Assembly: GCF_021919345.1 (NCBI RefSeq)
Contig: NZ_CP089293.1
Location: 682,001 to 746,000, forward strand
Length of the DNA: 64,000 nt
Source: Paenarthrobacter nicotinovorans
GTDB lineage: Bacteria > Actinomycetota > Actinomycetes > Actinomycetales > Micrococcaceae
Direction of reading: 5' to 3'
Made by a program: the position numbers and the translations under genes. Below the pieces are notes generated by a model. The model did no database searches. It was not told where the DNA came from and saw nothing but the letters and a program-made list of their open reading frames with translations. Of this stretch, positions 24,325-34,131 are shown piece by piece (the stretch's first letter is position 1; every line of letters begins with the position of its first letter).

Positions 24325-27300
24325 GGATCCGTAGTCCCTTCGGAGTGGAGTAGGCCCCGGCGGACGCCAAAGCAGTGGCAATCGGGGTGTCCAGGAGGTC
24401 GTGGCCGTTGACCTTCTCCATGAAGAGCTTGTCCACGGCTCCACGACGCACCACATCAACCAGCGCCTGGGCGGCAACAGCCAACACGGGCTCTTCCTGG
24501 TTGAAGGTGAGCAGCGTCTTGCCGCCGCGTTCGACGTAAAGGACCAGGGCGCCGTCGACCATGACCACCAGCGCCCCCGCCTTGCGTCCGGGCCGGTGGC
24601 CGGACCCGGCGTCGACGGACAGGGCCGGCCAAGGGAGCGCTGCACCGTACGGGTTCGCGGGATCGGTTGCGGCCAGTGCAAGGGCAACGGGCTCCGCCTT
24701 GGAGATGCGGGCGTCTTCGGTGAATGACCGCAGCCGGTCCACCGTCGCGGGGACGGCGAACTGGGCCGCTCCGAGGTGCTCGATGAAGTAACCGCGGCGG
24801 CACCGCCCGGCTTCTTCGAGCCGTGCAAGGACTTTGTACATGAGGCCGAAGCCGCCGATGATGTTCTCCGCCATGACCGAACCGCGGGTCACCACACCGT
24901 ACCTGTCCAGCAGCAGCTCAGCGGTGCCCCGGGCATGGATGGTGGGGTCCAGTTCGGGCGCAGGCAACGCCGACCACCGGCCCACAGCCGAGGGTGGTGC
25001 CGGTGCAACGCCGCCGCTAACCGAGCCGTAGCGTCCGCCGGTGAGACCGGGCGAGCCCAGCAGTCCGGTCCCGTGCGAGCGGCCAAGCCTGCTCATCCGC
25101 GGAGTCCTCGCCCTGGGGGCCTTGGCAACTTGCCGGTGGGCTGTCTTGCCGCCGGAGATCATGGCCCGCACGGGGGCGAAGGTATCGCCGGTGACGCGGC
25201 CGGCCCACACCAGGTCCCACAGGGCCGTCACGACGGCGTCGTCGCTGAGTACTGCGTCCATGCCGCCTGCCACTTCGGTAAGTTGCCGGAAGAAGTAGCC
25301 GCCTCCGGCGCTGAAGTGTTCCAGGAGCCGCTGCTGTGCGTCGCCCGGTTCAAAGTCAGGTGCGGGGTTGAGGGTCAGTTCTGCGGAATCGGCCACGTGC
25401 AGGCTGATCCAGCCGTCGTTTCCTGGCAGCGACCCGGCCCCGGACCAGAGGAGTTCCCCGGCCGCCATCAGTTCATCGAGCATGGCCGGTTTGTAGTCAG
25501 CCACGCGGCTCGCCAGCACCAGCGGTTCCCAGGCGGACGCGGGAATGGGTACTCCGGAGAGCTGGTCCACGGCCGTGATGATGCCGTCGAGTCCGCGGAG
25601 CGCCTGGCTGCGGGACTTTCCGGGGGTGGTCACGTTCTGCCATGCAGGAAGGAACCGTCCGTAGGCTGCTGTGTCCACGGGTTCCACTTCGGCGCGCAGC
25701 GCGGCGAGGGAACGGCGCCGGAGCTTCCTGAGGACCTCGGCATCGCACCACTCGCTGGAGGGCGGTGCATCAAGGGTCATCAGTTCCGGTTCAACGGCTT
25801 CGGTGGGCTGCTCCGCCACAGCGTGCGGCCGGAACTCGCCTTCCACCACGCGGCCATCCCCGGCCAGGCGTTTCAGGGCGGTATTGACGACAGCGACGCC
25901 CAGCCCCAGCCTCGACGCTGCCTCCGCGGCCGTGAAGGGCCCATGGGTGCGGGCGTAGCGGGAAACGAGATCGCCCAGGGGATCGCTGACCGGTTCGATG
26001 AAGGCCAGCGGAACGCCCATGGGCAGCGGGACACCGATGGCGTCGCGGAGCCGGGCCGCGTCCTCCACCGCAGCAAAGCGTTCGACGCCGCCGATTGTCA
26101 CCTTGAGTGCGCGGTTGGCTTTCTGCAGCGCAGCGAGGTGGGATTCGGCGTCGAACACTGTGCCGTGGGGAGCGGCCGGAGGTGTTTCCTCAACGTGGTC
26201 CGGATCGTCGGGGTCCAGCGGATGGTCCAGCGTGGCCGGTTGCAGTGAAGCCTCCGGCTGTTCCATCCCTTGCAGCCGCTCGGCCACCTCGTCGATGCTG
26301 AGTGGGCCGAGGAGTCGCAGCAGGTCGGCGACTCCTTCCATCCCACGGACCCGGCGGTCCGGTGCAAGCCGTTGCAGCTCCATTTCGGTTGCGTCGATGA
26401 CCGCGGCGTCCAGGAGTTCGCGCAGTTCCACGCGGCCCAGGAGTTCGTTGAGCAGCGTCGAGTCCAGTGCCAGGGCGGCAGCCCGGCGCTCGGCCAAGGG
26501 GGAGTCGCCCTCGTAGAGGAACTGGGCTACGTATCCGAACAGGAGTGACTTTGCGAAAGGCGAGGGCTGCTGGGTGGTGGTTTCCACGATCCGTAGTTCG
26601 CGGCGCTCCACGGATGCTGCGATGTCTTTCAGCGCCGGCAGATCGTAAACATCCTGCAGGCATTCCCGCACCGTTTCGAGCACGATGGGGAAAGAGGGGT
26701 ATTTCCGGGCGACATCCAGCAACTGGGCCGAGCGCTGCCGTTGCTGCCACAGGGGTTGACGCTTTGCGGGATTCTGCCGGGGGAGGAGCAGGGCCCTGGC
26801 GGCGCATTCGCGGAATCGTGAGGCGAACAGTGCGCTGCCACCGACCTCTGCCGTGACAATCTGTTCAAGTTCTTCGGGGTCGAAGAGGAACAGCTCAGCT
26901 CCGGGTGGTTCGTCTTCCATCATGGGCACGCGGAGGACAATCCCGTCGTCGGCGGCCATGGCCGAGCCATCCAGGCCGTAGCGTTGCTGCAGGCGTTGTC
27001 CGACGGCGAGGGCCCATGGGGCGTGGACCGGCATGCCGAAGGGGCTGTGCAGGACCACCCGCCAGTCTCCGAGTTCATCGTGGAAACGCTCCACCACCAG
27101 GGTCCGGTCACTGGGAACGATTTCCGTGGCTTCCTTTTGTTCCCGGAGGTATTGCAGCAGGTTGCTGGCGGCAAAGGCATCCAGGCCGCTGGCTTGGCAG
27201 CGTTCCATGGCGGGGGCATCATCGGCAGCTGAGAGTTCCCGGATGAAGGCGCCCAGTGCTTTGCCCAAATCAACAGGACGGCCCAGGGAATCACCCTTCC

Positions 27301-29305
27301 AGAAAGGAAGCTTCCCGGGCTGGCCGAAAGCGGGGGAGACCAGCACGCGATCGTGGGTGATGTCCTCGATCTTCCAACTGGTGGCACCGAGGGCGAAAAC
27401 GTCGCCTACCCGGGACTCGTACACCATCTCTTCGTCAAGCTCGCCGACGCGGCGTCCGCCCTTCGCTGCGCGGGCAGAGGCCGTGGGTTCACTGCCGTCC
27501 GCACTGGCCGGGGAGGACGAGCCCTCAACTTCTGTGCCGATGATGTAGACGCCAAAGAGGCCACGGTCCGGGATGGTACCGCCGGAGGTTACCGCCAGGC
27601 GTTGGGCGCCGGGCCGGCCTTCGATGGTTCCTGCGTGCCGATCCCAGATGATGCGTGGCCGGAGCTCAGCAAATTCGTCCGAGGGGTAGCGGCCTGCCAG
27701 CAGGTCCAAGGTGGCCTCGAACGCTGAGCGTGGAAGGCTGGCGAACGGCGCCGAACGACGCACCGTGCTGAACCACTCTTCGACGTCGATGCTTCCCAAT
27801 GCCGTGGCTGCGACCGTCTGCTGGGCCAGGATGTCCAAAGGATTGGTAGGTATGCTCAGCCGCTCGATCTGGCCACTGAGCATCCGCTCGACGGTGACGC
27901 TGGTGTGCAGGAGGTCAGCCCGGTGCTTGGGGAACAACACGCCTTCGGAGATCTCGCCCACCTGGTGGCCGGCACGTCCCACGCGCTGCAGTCCGCTGGC
28001 CACCGACGGCGGCGATTCCACCTGGATCACGAGGTCCACGGCACCCATGTCGATGCCCAGTTCCAAGGAGGACGTGGCAACGACGCAACGCAGCCTGCCC
28101 GACTTGAGGTCGTCCTCGATCATGGCGCGCTGGTCCTTGGAAACCGAGCCGTGGTGGGCGCGGGCGAGGACAGGATCCGCGCCGGTGGTACTGCCTGCCT
28201 GGGCCATCATGTGCGCGGGGGTTGACGTGGAGGCCGGAACGGCAGGGTTGGGCTCGCCCGCGTTGGACTCGGGGGCCGCCCATTCCCCACCTCCCACTGC
28301 CATCAACTGGCGTTCGGCATAGATCTCATTCAAGCGGGCCGTCAGGCGCTCCGAAAGGCGTCGGGAGTTTGCAAAGACAATGGTGGATTGCTTGGACAGG
28401 ACCAGATCCACGATCTGTTCCTCCACATGCGGCCAGATCGACGCCTGCGGTTGCAGCCCTGACGCAGGGCCGGAATCGAACGCTCCGGCAGCACCCTGCA
28501 GGTCCGACATGTCCTCCACAGGCACAGTGACCGTGAGGTTCCAGTTCTTCTTTGACGGCGGCGCGACAATCTCCACTGGAGCCTGGCCGGCCAGGAACTG
28601 GGCCACCAACTCGCGGGGCTGGACCGTGGCAGAGAGCCCGATGCGCTGCGCGGGCTTGGGAAGCAACGCATCCAAGCGCTCCAGGGAGACAGCCAGGTGT
28701 GCCCCACGCTTGGTCCCCGCAACGGCGTGCACTTCGTCAATGATGATGGTGTCCACTTCGCTGAGCGTCTCCCGGGCACGGGACGTCAGCATAAGGAACA
28801 GGGATTCCGGGGTGGTGATGAGGATGTCCGGAGGGTTGGTCAGCAGCGTGCGGCGATCCGCCGCCGTCGTATCTCCGGAGCGAACGCCCACCGTCACCAG
28901 TGGTGCCGGCAATCCCAAGCGCTTGGCGGTCTGCGTGATGCCGATCAGCGGTGACCGGAGGTTTCGTTCGACGTCGACACCCAGCGCCTTGAGCGGTGAG
29001 ATATAGAGGACGCGTGTTTTGGTTTTCGGACGCTTGGCCCGCCCCTTGCCGTTCGCCGGCACGCTCTCCAGCCCGGGGAGCGTGTCAGTGGGGGTTGCGT
29101 GGAGTCTGTCCAGGGCCCACAGGAAGGCGGCGAGCGTTTTACCGGATCCGGTGGGCGCTACGACCAAGGCATGGGAACCCGAAGAGATGGCATTCCAGGC
29201 GCCGTCCTGCGCAGGCGTGGGCTCGGAAAAAGCGCCGAGGAACCATTCCCTGGTTGCCTGGCTGAAACGGCTGATGGCGCCAACGGACGTCTGCGGCTCC
29301 TGCAT
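24317..29305 (-). CDS. lhr: Lhr ATP-dependent helicase
   Basis: The 1662-residue superfamily 2 helicase has motif I APTGSGKTLAAFLWAL, motif II IIIDEVHAV, motif III GLSATV, and motif VI region QRVGRAGHQVGE. A winged-helix and Lhr-core domain follow, then a large C-terminal domain (from about residue 880) of the Lhr-CTD/AlkZ-like type. Lhr-type proteins translocate 3'-to-5' on ssDNA and unwind RNA:DNA hybrids; in the known bacterial homologues the CTD contributes to oligomerisation and a DNA glycosylase activity has been reported for E. coli. At 1662 residues it is slightly longer than typical. It is co-transcribed with nei2 and probably acts in repair. A Q-rich, Ser/Ala-rich insert is visible in the helicase core. 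Confidence 0.95.
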   Translation of the reverse strand: MQEPQTSVGAISRFSQATREWFLGAFSEPTPAQDGAWNAISSGSHALVVAPTGSGKTLAAFLWALDRLHATPTDTLPGLESVPANGKGRAKRPKTKTRVLYISPLKALGVDVERNLRSPLIGITQTAKRLGLPAPLVTVGVRSGDTTAADRRTLLTNPPDILITTPESLFLMLTSRARETLSEVDTIIIDEVHAVAGTKRGAHLAVSLERLDALLPKPAQRIGLSATVQPRELVAQFLAGQAPVEIVAPPSKKNWNLTVTVPVEDMSDLQGAAGAFDSGPASGLQPQASIWPHVEEQIVDLVLSKQSTIVFANSRRLSERLTARLNEIYAERQLMAVGGGEWAAPESNAGEPNPAVPASTSTPAHMMAQAGSTTGADPVLARAHHGSVSKDQRAMIEDDLKSGRLRCVVATSSLELGIDMGAVDLVIQVESPPSVASGLQRVGRAGHQVGEISEGVLFPKHRADLLHTSVTVERMLSGQIERLSIPTNPLDILAQQTVAATALGSIDVEEWFSTVRRSAPFASLPRSAFEATLDLLAGRYPSDEFAELRPRIIWDRHAGTIEGRPGAQRLAVTSGGTIPDRGLFGVYIIGTEVEGSSSPASADGSEPTASARAAKGGRRVGELDEEMVYESRVGDVFALGATSWKIEDITHDRVLVSPAFGQPGKLPFWKGDSLGRPVDLGKALGAFIRELSAADDAPAMERCQASGLDAFAASNLLQYLREQKEATEIVPSDRTLVVERFHDELGDWRVVLHSPFGMPVHAPWALAVGQRLQQRYGLDGSAMAADDGIVLRVPMMEDEPPGAELFLFDPEELEQIVTAEVGGSALFASRFRECAARALLLPRQNPAKRQPLWQQRQRSAQLLDVARKYPSFPIVLETVRECLQDVYDLPALKDIAASVERRELRIVETTTQQPSPFAKSLLFGYVAQFLYEGDSPLAERRAAALALDSTLLNELLGRVELRELLDAAVIDATEMELQRLAPDRRVRGMEGVADLLRLLGPLSIDEVAERLQGMEQPEASLQPATLDHPLDPDDPDHVEETPPAAPHGTVFDAESHLAALQKANRALKVTIGGVERFAAVEDAARLRDAIGVPLPMGVPLAFIEPVSDPLGDLVSRYARTHGPFTAAEAASRLGLGVAVVNTALKRLAGDGRVVEGEFRPHAVAEQPTEAVEPELMTLDAPPSSEWCDAEVLRKLRRRSLAALRAEVEPVDTAAYGRFLPAWQNVTTPGKSRSQALRGLDGIITAVDQLSGVPIPASAWEPLVLASRVADYKPAMLDELMAAGELLWSGAGSLPGNDGWISLHVADSAELTLNPAPDFEPGDAQQRLLEHFSAGGGYFFRQLTEVAGGMDAVLSDDAVVTALWDLVWAGRVTGDTFAPVRAMISGGKTAHRQVAKAPRARTPRMSRLGRSHGTGLLGSPGLTGGRYGSVSGGVAPAPPSAVGRWSALPAPELDPTIHARGTAELLLDRYGVVTRGSVMAENIIGGFGLMYKVLARLEEAGRCRRGYFIEHLGAAQFAVPATVDRLRSFTEDARISKAEPVALALAATDPANPYGAALPWPALSVDAGSGHRPGRKAGALVVMVDGALVLYVERGGKTLLTFNQEEPVLAVAAQALVDVVRRGAVDKLFMEKVNGHDLLDTPIATALASAGAYSTPKGLRIRA

Positions 29306-29359
29306 TCATCCATCATGCCCCACGGCTCCGACAGAATAAGCCGGAACCGTGGGGAGCGG

Positions 29360-30007
29360 TCAAACAGCCTGGAAGGCAGTGACTGTCAGCAGCTTGATCC
29401 CGGAGTTGCTGCACGCATCGTGCTGTTCGGCGACAAACAGCGAGGCAGTGTCATTCGGCGGGTAGATGCGCAGCCCGGCCGCAGTAACCTTGGTGCAGTC
29501 GCCGTAGTTGCCCGCCTGCGTGTAGCGGATTTCCGCCCACGCCGACTTGCCCGGAGCCAGCTCGATCTTGGTCACCGGGGTGGTGGTTTCGCGGGTCGCC
29601 GGTTCGCCGATCGGTTCGCCATTGGCGTCTGCCGTCAGGGATACCCCGGCGAAGCCCTCAACAATGCACGGAGCCGTTCCCGAGTTCGTCAGGATCAGCT
29701 TCTCGTAGACGCTGCCGGCTGCTCCGCCACCAGTGGCATCGGTGGCCGCAGTCAGGCTTGCGGCCTTGCACTGTCCAACGGCTGCAGGAGGCGCGGACGT
29801 GGTGGTCGGGGTGGGAGACTGCGAAGGCGTCGTGGAGGCCGTCGCGGAGGGGGAGGCCGACGTCGACGATGCCGAGGGAGTGGAAGAACTTGGCGGGGCA
29901 CTGCTTGATTCCGCCGGGCTGGGGCTTGGCCCGCAAGCCGCAAGAAGCAGCAGCGAGGCGGCCGCCGTCGTCGTCACAAGACCGGTTTTGATGCGCTGAG
30001 TCCACAT
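29360..30007 (-). CDS. DUF4232 lipoprotein
   Basis: The 215-residue protein has a lipoprotein signal peptide (RIKTGLVTTTAAASLLLLAACG, lipobox LAAC) and then about 45 residues of Ser/Thr/Pro/Ala-rich linker. The folded part (about 75-215) matches DUF4232: CKAASLTAATDAT, ENS-type LTNSGTAPCIVEGFAGVSL, and the closing GLRIYPPNDTASLFVAEQ. This family is common on actinobacterial cell surfaces; function unknown. It lies downstream of the YcnI gene, 100 bp away on the same strand. The alternative M upstream (30052) would place extra polar residues before the signal sequence, so the inner ATG is used. Confidence 0.85.
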   Translation of the reverse strand: MWTQRIKTGLVTTTAAASLLLLAACGPSPSPAESSSAPPSSSTPSASSTSASPSATASTTPSQSPTPTTTSAPPAAVGQCKAASLTAATDATGGGAAGSVYEKLILTNSGTAPCIVEGFAGVSLTADANGEPIGEPATRETTTPVTKIELAPGKSAWAEIRYTQAGNYGDCTKVTAAGLRIYPPNDTASLFVAEQHDACSNSGIKLLTVTAFQAV

Positions 30008-30110
30008 GGGCACCAGCCTTGCTTCGGCGGTGGCGCTAGTCAATTCAGCCACGGGTTACAGGGCAGATTGGCGCCCGGATCGTGATCTTCCGGGCGCCAC
30101 CTGCACTGAT

Positions 30111-30848
30111 TTACTTGGTGTCTGCCTTCACTGCAGCGGGCTTGGCCGAGCGGCTGCGGAAGAACGCCGCGCCACCGAGTCCGAGGCCCGCGATGCCTGC
30201 GATCAGGCCGGCCCAGCTCCGGGCCTGTGAACCGTCGTCGGTTACCGAGGACGCCTGCTCGGTGGACACGCTTGCGGCAGCGTGGTGGTCTCCCGCAGCG
30301 TCCGCCGGAGTGATGGCAATGGCCGGAGCGGGCGACTTCAGGTCATCCTCGCTTTGGCCGTCCTTGGGAATCTCGATCCAGTCCGTCTTTCCCGTTTCGC
30401 ACGTCTGGAACGTGGGGAAGTAGATGGTCTTGCCGGCAGCGTCAGGCAGCTTCACCGAGAGGACCAGGGCATCGCGCATGTGCGGATCCAGTGGCGCCTT
30501 GGCCGTGTACACGATCTGGCTGGTGCGCTTGGTGATGGACGTGCCGTCGTCCAGCTTCTTGGGCTCGGCGAGGTTTTCCGTCACCTTCTCCACGTTCCAG
30601 TTCGGGTTGACGGTGGGGGTTGCGTCGGTCAGTTCCTCGGGGAGGCTGATGGCAATTTTGGTGGTGCCGGACGTGCCGCAGCCGTGGGGAACGCTGAACG
30701 TCAACAGAGCGTAGGAGTTTGCCGCGGTCTTGTTGGGGTCGACGCCGACGTGGGCCGACGCCCCTGCGATACCGGCCATCATCAGGGCAGCGGTTCCACC
30801 GGCAACGGCGGTAGCGGACAGGGTACGGCGAAGCGAGGACTTCTTCAT
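30111..30848 (-). CDS. YcnI family copper-associated membrane-anchored protein
   Basis: The 245-residue protein has an N-terminal signal sequence followed directly by HVGVDPNKTAANSYALLTFSVPHGCG. The leading histidine is the copper ligand in YcnI proteins. A DUF1775 beta-sandwich follows (to about 165), then a Ser/Ala linker and a C-terminal transmembrane helix (WAGLIAGIAGLGLGGAAFF). The mature N-terminus HV and the motif FQTCETGKTDWIEIP are typical of the family. It presumably binds copper at the outer membrane face and hands it to a transporter. It lies downstream of a multi-pass protein gene on the same strand; AAAGG precedes the ATG. Confidence 0.9.
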   Translation of the reverse strand: MKKSSLRRTLSATAVAGGTAALMMAGIAGASAHVGVDPNKTAANSYALLTFSVPHGCGTSGTTKIAISLPEELTDATPTVNPNWNVEKVTENLAEPKKLDDGTSITKRTSQIVYTAKAPLDPHMRDALVLSVKLPDAAGKTIYFPTFQTCETGKTDWIEIPKDGQSEDDLKSPAPAIAITPADAAGDHHAAASVSTEQASSVTDDGSQARSWAGLIAGIAGLGLGGAAFFRSRSAKPAAVKADTK

Positions 30849-30973
30849 GGGGTTGCCTTTCGGGTGCGCCAAGTGAGGGGGCGCTGGGGTACGGGTTTGG
30901 GAGCCCGTCACCGTGCAAAGGCGTTTGCTGGCTTTGCAGCATTGGTGCTTTGCAGCTTGGGTGCCGGGCGGAA

Positions 30974-31594
30974 CTAGCTAAGGACGACGACGGCGGGCGG
31001 GCCGCGGCGGCTGTCTTGCCTTAGGTTCCGCCAGGGGCGGGGGATGAAAACGTCAGGTGCGCCTACTGCGACAGGAGACGCACCGGCGTCGGGCCTGAAC
31101 AGCAGCGTGGGCAGGGCAACCAGCGGTCGGAGCCACGCGGCCAGCTGCCAGAGCGCATCCTCGCCCTTGGCCAGGACCAGGGCAGACCCCAGGGTAGCCG
31201 CGACGTGCGCCATCAGCATCAGGACGCCCACGGTGGAACCAAGCTCGTGGGTATGTTCTGTCACCGTTTGCAGGGCAGGGTTCAGTGATTCGTTGCCGAG
31301 GTGGTGGGCTGTTCCTGGTGAGTCGGCAGCAACGGGCCCTAGGGCAGTGAAAGCCTCATGGAGTGCGAGTTGTCCTGCGCCAAGCAGCGCTGCCATGGTG
31401 ACGGCGTTCAGCCGGAACCGGGTGGCCAGCGTGGTGGCCAGCGCCGTCAGCGCGAGCAAGGCCAGGAGCACCGGGGCCATCGGCAGCAATCCGCCGCCAA
31501 TGACGTGGGCTCCGGCAGCCAAGCCAAGGATGACCAGCGCGATCGCGCCGGACCGCAAGGCGTGGAAGGGTGCCCGGGGCTGTGAAGTGCGCAC
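30974..31594 (-). CDS. Multi-pass membrane protein of the YcnI copper locus
   Basis: The protein has 206 residues from a GTG preceded by GGGAGG four bases upstream, a strong start signal; longer frames upstream contain low-complexity sequence. There are about five hydrophobic segments. A His-rich loop (PGTAHHLGNESLNPALQTVTEHTHELG) lies between membrane spans, and a further helix contains LALHEA. No family name is certain. The histidine cluster, the position upstream of ycnI and the small size suggest a copper-handling membrane partner. Expression with ycnI is likely: 125 bp separate the two, same strand. Confidence 0.65.
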   Translation of the reverse strand: MRTSQPRAPFHALRSGAIALVILGLAAGAHVIGGGLLPMAPVLLALLALTALATTLATRFRLNAVTMAALLGAGQLALHEAFTALGPVAADSPGTAHHLGNESLNPALQTVTEHTHELGSTVGVLMLMAHVAATLGSALVLAKGEDALWQLAAWLRPLVALPTLLFRPDAGASPVAVGAPDVFIPRPWRNLRQDSRRGPPAVVVLS

Positions 31595-31655
31595 GGGTCC
31601 TCCCTTTCTTCTTGCTTGTGTTGGCTTGTCGACGTGGACGGCAACGGCTTCGATT

Positions 31656-32828
31656 CTATCGGGAGTTCGGTGCCGGTTTGGTCTTGGATGGGTTCGCTGC
31701 CGCGTCTTGGGCGGCGGCTGCCGTCCGCCCTGCGATTGCGCTGGCCGCAATGGTGATGAGCGCGCCCAAAAGCATCGCCGCGCCCTCGCCCGGTTGAAGA
31801 AGGTGCGACTGTGCGCCGATGGTCACGGCCGCCACGGGAACGCCGAGTTGGGATGCCGAGAGGACGGCCAGCGGCAGAGGCTGTCCAAGGAGCCGCATGG
31901 CGGCGTGAACCAAAAGGGTGCCTGCGCCAAGGCAGAGGCCCAGGAGAATCATTTGGGGGTTCGATCCGAGGTCGTTCAGGTTCAAGGACGCGCCAAGCCA
32001 TACAAAGAAGACGGGTCCCAGGAAACCGTCACTCACTGCGAAAAGCTGATGGGCAAGCCGCCGGGGTTCACCCACGGCTGCCACGACAAGGCCAAAGGAG
32101 AACCCGGCCAGCATCACGGACACGTGCCCGAAAACGGCCAGCCCTGCCAAGGCAAACAACAAGGTCAACTGGATTCGTAGCTCCAGCGCGAACTTTCTGT
32201 CTTCGGAAACGTCGTGCAGGCGGCCGCGTGTGCCGCGGCGTTCCAAGGCGCGGAGGATGACGTACAGGAGCAGCGCGCTGACCGCTACCGCGGCGGCGCC
32301 CAGAGCTGCGCGGCCCGCGTTGGGCGGATCGACCGCCAGGGGGAGTGCCACGATGCAGGCTATGTCGGCTATCGCCACCTGGGCGGTCATGGTCAGCACT
32401 TTGGGTCCGCGCAGTCCCAAGGAATCGACGATCGGCAGCACCAAGGCTGCGGAAGACGACGCCAGCAACACGATGTACACGGGCGCATGGCCGGTTCCGA
32501 AAACGGCAGCAATCCCCAAACCCGTCACGACGGCCAGTAGTGCCGCGGCCCCCGCTCTGGTCGCGCCGCCGCCCACGGCGGCCCTGATCGCTTTGTCCCG
32601 TATAGGAACGTGCGTGCCGGCAACGAACATGATCAGCGCGAAGCCGACATCGGCCATCAACGTAAACGCAGGGTCCCCGGGGTCCACTGCCTGCAGGCCT
32701 GTCCGGCCAATGACGATGCCCGCCAGCAGTTGGCCCAGGACAACAGGCAAATGCCATTTCCGTGGCAACGCCAGCAGCGGCCCCAAGAGGGCCGCTGCCG
32801 AGATCAGGGCGAGCTGAAAGAATGTCAA
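31656..32828 (-). CDS. Cation:proton antiporter (CPA2 type)
   Basis: The 390-residue protein has about 11-12 hydrophobic spans and the Na+/H+ exchanger domain layout: LLALPRKWHLPVVLGQLLAGIVIGRTG at the N-terminus, the unwound-helix region FALIMFVAGTHVPIRD, and VAIADIACIVALPLAV with the conserved aspartate expected for ion binding. It exchanges a monovalent cation for protons; which one is unknown. No TrkA-N or other soluble regulatory domain is attached. It overlaps the SRPBCC gene upstream by 4 bp (ATGA), so the two are one operon. Confidence 0.88.
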   Translation of the reverse strand: MTFFQLALISAAALLGPLLALPRKWHLPVVLGQLLAGIVIGRTGLQAVDPGDPAFTLMADVGFALIMFVAGTHVPIRDKAIRAAVGGGATRAGAAALLAVVTGLGIAAVFGTGHAPVYIVLLASSSAALVLPIVDSLGLRGPKVLTMTAQVAIADIACIVALPLAVDPPNAGRAALGAAAVAVSALLLYVILRALERRGTRGRLHDVSEDRKFALELRIQLTLLFALAGLAVFGHVSVMLAGFSFGLVVAAVGEPRRLAHQLFAVSDGFLGPVFFVWLGASLNLNDLGSNPQMILLGLCLGAGTLLVHAAMRLLGQPLPLAVLSASQLGVPVAAVTIGAQSHLLQPGEGAAMLLGALITIAASAIAGRTAAAAQDAAANPSKTKPAPNSR

Positions 32829-33403
32829 CTTCTTTGCCCGGGCGTTGCTTTGCGCCGCGGAGTGAAGGTCGGACCCGGCGGTGCCGGTACGCGGGCCGGA
32901 TCGGCTGTGGACCTACGACGGCGGAGCTCGAGTTTCAAGCTTTCCTCACCTCGCGCCATGGCCCAGTGATGGTTCGCGGAGAAGGCCGGTTTCAGAAGCC
33001 AGCTCAGTCTGCGTAATAGCGGTTTGGCTGTGCTGACCCGCCAGTCGTAGGTGATGACAACTTCGGGGCCGTCGGTTGCGAACGTCCAGCGGCCGGTTCC
33101 ATTCAGGTCGCCCTTGGCTGCGAGTGCGAAGCCGTCAAGGGTGACCGGTTCGGTGATGGTGAGCCGCCACCGCAAGGTGTAGGGGAGCCATCCCTTGGTG
33201 TGGAGGTCGAAGGATTCACCCACGCCGTCGGGGCCGCCTCGGGCTACCGGTGAGACAGCGAGGTAGACCGAGGGCCACCACTCCGTGAGGGTTCCGGCGC
33301 CGCCGAGGATGTCCACGACTTCCTCACGTGTGCCGGCCACTCGCCACACGGTGACGAACTCGTAGTCCGTGCTTTTGCCTTTTTGCTGTGATGACCTGGC
33401 CAT
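32825..33403 (-). CDS. SRPBCC family protein
   Basis: The 192-residue protein has the helix-grip pattern: EFVTVWRVAGTREEVVDILGGAGTLTEWWPSVYL (first strand and helix), a long curved sheet, and a C-terminal helix about LSWLLKPAFSANHHWAMARGEESLKLELR. The ATG at 33403 is five bases after GGAGG and was chosen over an ATG 45 bases upstream. The last 25 residues are basic and disordered. Its stop overlaps the antiporter start, so the two are translated together, but I cannot tell whether the functions are linked. Ligand unknown. Confidence 0.8.
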   Translation of the reverse strand: MARSSQQKGKSTDYEFVTVWRVAGTREEVVDILGGAGTLTEWWPSVYLAVSPVARGGPDGVGESFDLHTKGWLPYTLRWRLTITEPVTLDGFALAAKGDLNGTGRWTFATDGPEVVITYDWRVSTAKPLLRRLSWLLKPAFSANHHWAMARGEESLKLELRRRRSTADPARVPAPPGPTFTPRRKATPGQRS

Positions 33404-33537
33404 TGCCGCCTCCACGGTCAGTGAGGTTCCGAGGGTGCCATGCGGCATCCGGCCTAAATCTACTCCTGGCCGCGGCGAAGGGTTAGATCCCGGCTCTTTG
33501 CCTTCGCGAAAGTCCCGAAACCTCGCCCCTCGACGCG

Positions 33538-34029
33538 CTATTTGCCGGTTTTCAACAGTTTGTCCATGTCGAACAGGGCTTCAAGGAGGCCCGCGGTCTC
33601 GGTCAGAGGCTGGTCGGATCGGCCACCGCAGTTTTCAACTGACTTGGAGTAGCGTTCCCCGCCGCTGTCCCGGATGGTGATTTTCGATCCCGTGCCTCCC
33701 GTGCAACCGGGTTTGGGTTCGCTGATCTTGGCGGCACGGGAGGGCAGGGTTTTTGCCGAGTCCAAGACCTGGGTCCACGTATCGGCCGGCATGACACTGG
33801 TTTCCTGGCCCAGCACGTCGCCATATGAGTCCACGGTGATGGATGCCTCGTCTTTCGAAGCTTTGATCACGAAGCTGCGGTGGTACTGGGGCGGGACTGA
33901 GCTGTCGCGGAAGCTGTACTCGACAGTTGTGGTGCCGGCATCCAACTGAAGAGGAGCGGAGCCGGCGCAGGATGTGGCCATTCCCGCACAGAAGACCGCC
34001 AATGCGGCCAACACGATGCGTCGACGCAT
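33538..34029 (-). CDS. Small lipoprotein of unknown function
   Basis: The 163-residue protein has a signal sequence MRRRIVLAALAVFCAGMATSC ending in a lipobox Cys at residue 21. The mature part is beta-rich (TTTVEYSFRDSSVPPQYHRSFVI, ITVDSYGDVLG) with two more cysteines (CTGGTGS and NCGG) that may form a disulfide. I do not recognise a family. The longer in-frame start overlaps the tRNA gene region and is rejected. The gene stands alone between the SRPBCC gene and the tRNA-Ser terminator. Confidence 0.65.
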   Translation of the reverse strand: MRRRIVLAALAVFCAGMATSCAGSAPLQLDAGTTTVEYSFRDSSVPPQYHRSFVIKASKDEASITVDSYGDVLGQETSVMPADTWTQVLDSAKTLPSRAAKISEPKPGCTGGTGSKITIRDSGGERYSKSVENCGGRSDQPLTETAGLLEALFDMDKLLKTGK

Positions 34030-34131
34030 GTGGATTCCCCTCTTTGGATGGCTGCAGTGGCCTTTCCGAAATGGCTTATTGGTGGACGACCACTGCTCGA
34101 AAAATACACCACAAAGACGCTGAGAATACAG

